6,955 nucleotides of DNA from Xanthobacteraceae bacterium (GTDB lineage: Bacteria > Pseudomonadota > Alphaproteobacteria > Rhizobiales > Xanthobacteraceae), in NCBI GenBank assembly GCA_030043175.1, contig JASHYD010000237.1, positions 1 through 6,955 of the forward strand, written 5' to 3'. This document shows, piece after piece, positions 5,267-6,955 of this stretch (position 1 is the stretch's first letter; each line of letters opens with the position of its first letter). The notes under the pieces were generated by a model. The model saw only the letters and a list, made by a program, of their open reading frames with translations. It had not been told where the DNA came from and did no database searches. Position numbers and translations under genes: made by a program.

Positions 5267-6067
5267 TCACCACCATCGGAAAAAATGATGTACCGGCCCC
5301 GGCCCACTGCCGATCGACAGCCGGTCAGCCCCGCCAATTGCCGCGTTGACATACTCCTTGGCGTCGCGCACCGCCTCAGTGAGCCCGCGCGCCTGCGCGA
5401 GGCCGGCGGCGATCGCTGCCGAGAGCGTGCAGCCGGTACCATGGGTATTGCGGGTCGCGATGCGGGCGCCGATGACGCGGATCGAGGCGGTGGCGGTGAC
5501 CAGCAGGTCGGTGCTGTCCGTGCCGCCCGCATGGCCGCCCTTCATGAGCACCGCATTGGCGCCGAGTGCGATGAGGCGATCTGCCTGGGCAAGCATCTCG
5601 TTCTCATCAGACGCCTCCGGCGCGTTGAGCAGTGCCGCCGCTTCAGGCAGATTTGGCGTGATCACCCGAGCGCGCGGCAGAAGCTCTGTGCGCAAGGCCT
5701 CGACCGCATCTTCCGCAAGCAGGCGGTGGCCCGAACTTGCCGCCATGACCGGATCAAGAACCACGTTCGTTTGATTGTGCCGGTCAAGGCCGGCCGCTAC
5801 CGCCATGATGGCGGCGGCACTGCCGAGCATGCCGATCTTGACCGCACCTACGACAAGATCTGAGAACACCGCGTCCATCTGGGCGGCGACAAATGCCGGC
5901 GGCACCTCGTGAATGGCCGTGACGCCCTTGGTATTCTGGGCGGTCACGGCGGTAATGACCGACGCTCCGTAAACACCGAGCGCAGAGAACGTTTTCAGGT
6001 CGGCCTGAATGCCGGCGCCGCCGCCTGAATCCGAACCGGCGATGGTGACGGCGATCGCCGTCATCAT
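5267..6067 (-). CDS. thiD: Hydroxymethylpyrimidine/phosphomethylpyrimidine kinase ThiD
   Basis: This cytoplasmic ribokinase-fold enzyme phosphorylates HMP to HMP-P and then to HMP-PP, the pyrimidine donor for thiamine. Its 266 residues are the usual single-domain length. Motifs in order are AGSDSGGGAGIQADLKTFSA (10-29), AQNTKGV (43-49), VKIGML (76-81), LDPVM (104-108), ITPNLPEA (136-143), MKGGH (175-179), and the anion hole TRNTHGTGCTLSAAIAAGL (205-223) with the conserved C213. The C-terminus GPVHHFFRWW is typical of rhizobial ThiD. Two ATGs stand side by side (6067 and 6064); AAGG at 6080-6077 is 9 nt from the first, which is preferred. It lies 160 nt after thiE on the same strand, and its stop overlaps a GAGG that could serve the esterase frame. 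There is no fusion to ThiE or TenA. Confidence 0.97.
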   Translation of the reverse strand: MMTAIAVTIAGSDSGGGAGIQADLKTFSALGVYGASVITAVTAQNTKGVTAIHEVPPAFVAAQMDAVFSDLVVGAVKIGMLGSAAAIMAVAAGLDRHNQTNVVLDPVMAASSGHRLLAEDAVEALRTELLPRARVITPNLPEAAALLNAPEASDENEMLAQADRLIALGANAVLMKGGHAGGTDSTDLLVTATASIRVIGARIATRNTHGTGCTLSAAIAAGLAQARGLTEAVRDAKEYVNAAIGGADRLSIGSGPGPVHHFFRWW

Positions 6068-6085
6068 GTGCCGGTGCCTTCACAT

Positions 6086-6110
6086 CCCCCCGTTTTGCCG
6101 GAACAGGGGG
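6086..6110. promoter_or_regulatory. Hairpin just upstream of the thiD ribosome site
   Basis: CCCCC (6086-6090) pairs with GGGGG (6106-6110), and inside it, past one mismatch, GTT pairs with AAC. The structure ends 5 nt upstream of the AAGG of thiD. It could affect thiD translation or mRNA processing. It does not resemble the TPP riboswitch. Confidence 0.25.
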
Positions 6111-6135
6111 TTAAGTTGTCGCCCGGATTGAGTGA

Positions 6136-6182
6136 AGCGAAATCCCGCAACGGCCGGATAATGCGGCACTGGTGCTTTCGCT
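6136..6182. promoter_or_regulatory. Nested inverted repeat in the thiE-thiD gap
   Basis: AGCGAAA (6136-6142) pairs with TTTCGCT (6176-6182). Inside it CCGCA (6145-6149) pairs with TGCGG (6162-6166) around a 12-nt loop. No T run follows on the minus strand, so a terminator is unlikely. It may be a processing or stabilising element between thiE and thiD, or chance pairing in GC-rich DNA. Confidence 0.25.
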
Positions 6183-6227
6183 GTTGCTCGACCCGAGCTA
6201 AGGGCGCTTGCGGCAGGTCCGCCCGCG

Positions 6228-6938
6228 TCACGGCGCGCGCTCTTGCGTGTGGCCGTGTGCCCCGACGGCAGGGACTTTGGGGGCGTGCGTTCTGAGCGCC
6301 GCATCCACAACGGCGCGCAGGTCGCGCGCGGCGGCTTGCGGGTCCGAGCAATGAGACAGCGCCGAAATCACCGCCACGCCGGCGGCACCGGCGGCGATGA
6401 CCGGCTCGGCGTTTGCTGCCGTGATGCCGGCGATGCCGCACGAGGGGAAGTTGCCGATGCGGCCGCGCAACACCTGGACGACCCGGCGCAGGCCCTCGAG
6501 GCCGATAGGGGGCGTGTCGGAGGTCTTCGAAGTGGTGCTGTAGACGCCGCCGATGCCGACATAATCGAGTAGTGCGAGCGGCGCCGCGGCGGCCTGTTCG
6601 ACCGTTCGGATCGACAGGCCAATGAAGGGTGCTGGCCCGAGCGCGCGGCGCGCCTCCACCACGGCCATGTCCTGCTGCCCCACATGCACGCCGTCGGCCC
6701 CGGCCGCGAGCGCCACATCCACCCGGTCGTTGACGATGAGCGGCACGTTTAACGGCGTGAGCGCGGCCTTCAAGGCGCGCGCCTCGTCGATCATGTCAGC
6801 AACGCTGTTTACTTTGTCACGCAATTGCACCGCGGTCGCCCCGCCGGCCGCGACCGCGCGCGCCAGGCTGACGAGGTCATGACCGCCGGTGTGTTGTGGA
6901 TCCACAATGGCATAGAGGCGCAAGTCGAGTTGTTCCAT
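6228..6938 (-). CDS. thiE: Thiamine-phosphate synthase ThiE
   Basis: This cytoplasmic TIM-barrel enzyme joins HMP-PP (from ThiD) to hydroxyethylthiazole phosphate, giving thiamine phosphate and releasing pyrophosphate. Motifs are LRLYAIVDP (6-14), the pyrophosphate-binding QLRDK (38-42), [20 protein letters not shown] (67-86) followed by GQQD, IGLSIR (106-111), the thiazole-phosphate loop [15 protein letters not shown] (125-139), CGIAGI (167-172) and GVAVISAL (187-194). The [10 protein letters not shown] form, in place of GPVFPTxTK of enterobacteria, is the alphaproteobacterial variant. At 236 residues it is slightly longer than usual because of a variable tail (217-236). The ATG at 6938 gives the normal N-terminus; its own ribosome site is weak. 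A TAA in another frame at 6944-6946 lies 5 nt upstream, which fits translational coupling to a preceding gene beyond the edge; thiG is a common neighbour, but its identity here is not visible. Confidence 0.97.
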   Translation of the reverse strand: MEQLDLRLYAIVDPQHTGGHDLVSLARAVAAGGATAVQLRDKVNSVADMIDEARALKAALTPLNVPLIVNDRVDVALAAGADGVHVGQQDMAVVEARRALGPAPFIGLSIRTVEQAAAAPLALLDYVGIGGVYSTTSKTSDTPPIGLEGLRRVVQVLRGRIGNFPSCGIAGITAANAEPVIAAGAAGVAVISALSHCSDPQAAARDLRAVVDAALRTHAPKVPAVGAHGHTQERAP

Positions 6939-6955
6939 TGGCTTTACGTCCGAAG

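Noticed and set aside
6068..6227. TPP (THI-box) riboswitch upstream of thiD
   Set aside because: The conserved CTGAGA and the ACC..GAACCTGATC-like boxes are absent on both strands.
1..6955. CRISPR array, tRNA, rRNA, intact insertion sequence
   Set aside because: No regularly spaced repeats, no cloverleaf or rRNA signature, and no transposase or paired terminal repeats were seen.

Overview
The window looks like a chromosomal segment of an alphaproteobacterium close to Bradyrhizobium (Nitrobacteraceae). The reasons are the fairly high GC with GC-rich third codon positions, a small secreted DUF3551 protein, a single-pass membrane protein of a type I associate with Bradyrhizobium, an LptC N-terminus with the rhizobial A-A-R-H-S-R block, and a ThiE with the alphaproteobacterial D-Y-V-G-I-G-G-V-Y motif. 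The genus is an inference from recognised sequence families; no search was run.

Layout. (1) 1-871, minus strand: an uncharacterised one-pass membrane protein (347-871) is followed 59 nt downstream by the N-terminal 95 codons of an LptC-like LPS-export protein (1-287), which starts at GTG and runs off the left edge. (2) 872-1927: about 1 kb without an intact gene. It holds a 19-codon remnant of a serine-recombinase C-terminal helix-turn-helix, a minus-strand Rho-independent terminator with two more hairpins and a 14-codon ORF just upstream of it, and a possible frameshifted small gene. It reads as an old insertion or decay zone. (3) 1928-2197, plus strand: the DUF3551 gene, which appears to start at CTG behind a near-perfect Shine-Dalgarno, with a GC-rich hairpin after its stop. 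(4) 2353-3801, minus: a secreted two-domain metallo-beta-lactamase-fold hydrolase, convergent with DUF3551 and with its own terminator-like hairpin. (5) 4022-5119, minus: an esterase of the PHB depolymerase family with a complete catalytic triad. (6) 5267-6067 and 6228-6938, minus: thiD and thiE.

How the genes work together. Only two groups make functional sense. ThiD phosphorylates HMP to HMP-PP, and ThiE joins HMP-PP to the thiazole phosphate to give thiamine phosphate. The spacing at the right edge suggests thiE is translationally coupled to another gene outside the window. The esterase lies directly behind thiD on the same strand and could be read from the same transcript, but it has no thiamine role. 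At the left edge, the membrane protein and the LptC-like protein may form an envelope-related pair.

I see no CRISPR array, tRNA, rRNA, intact insertion sequence or TPP riboswitch. No convincing new multi-gene system is visible. The best leads are the LptC-like gene in an unusual setting, the CTG start of the DUF3551 gene, and the hairpin/micro-ORF/terminator cassette at about 1216-1365.
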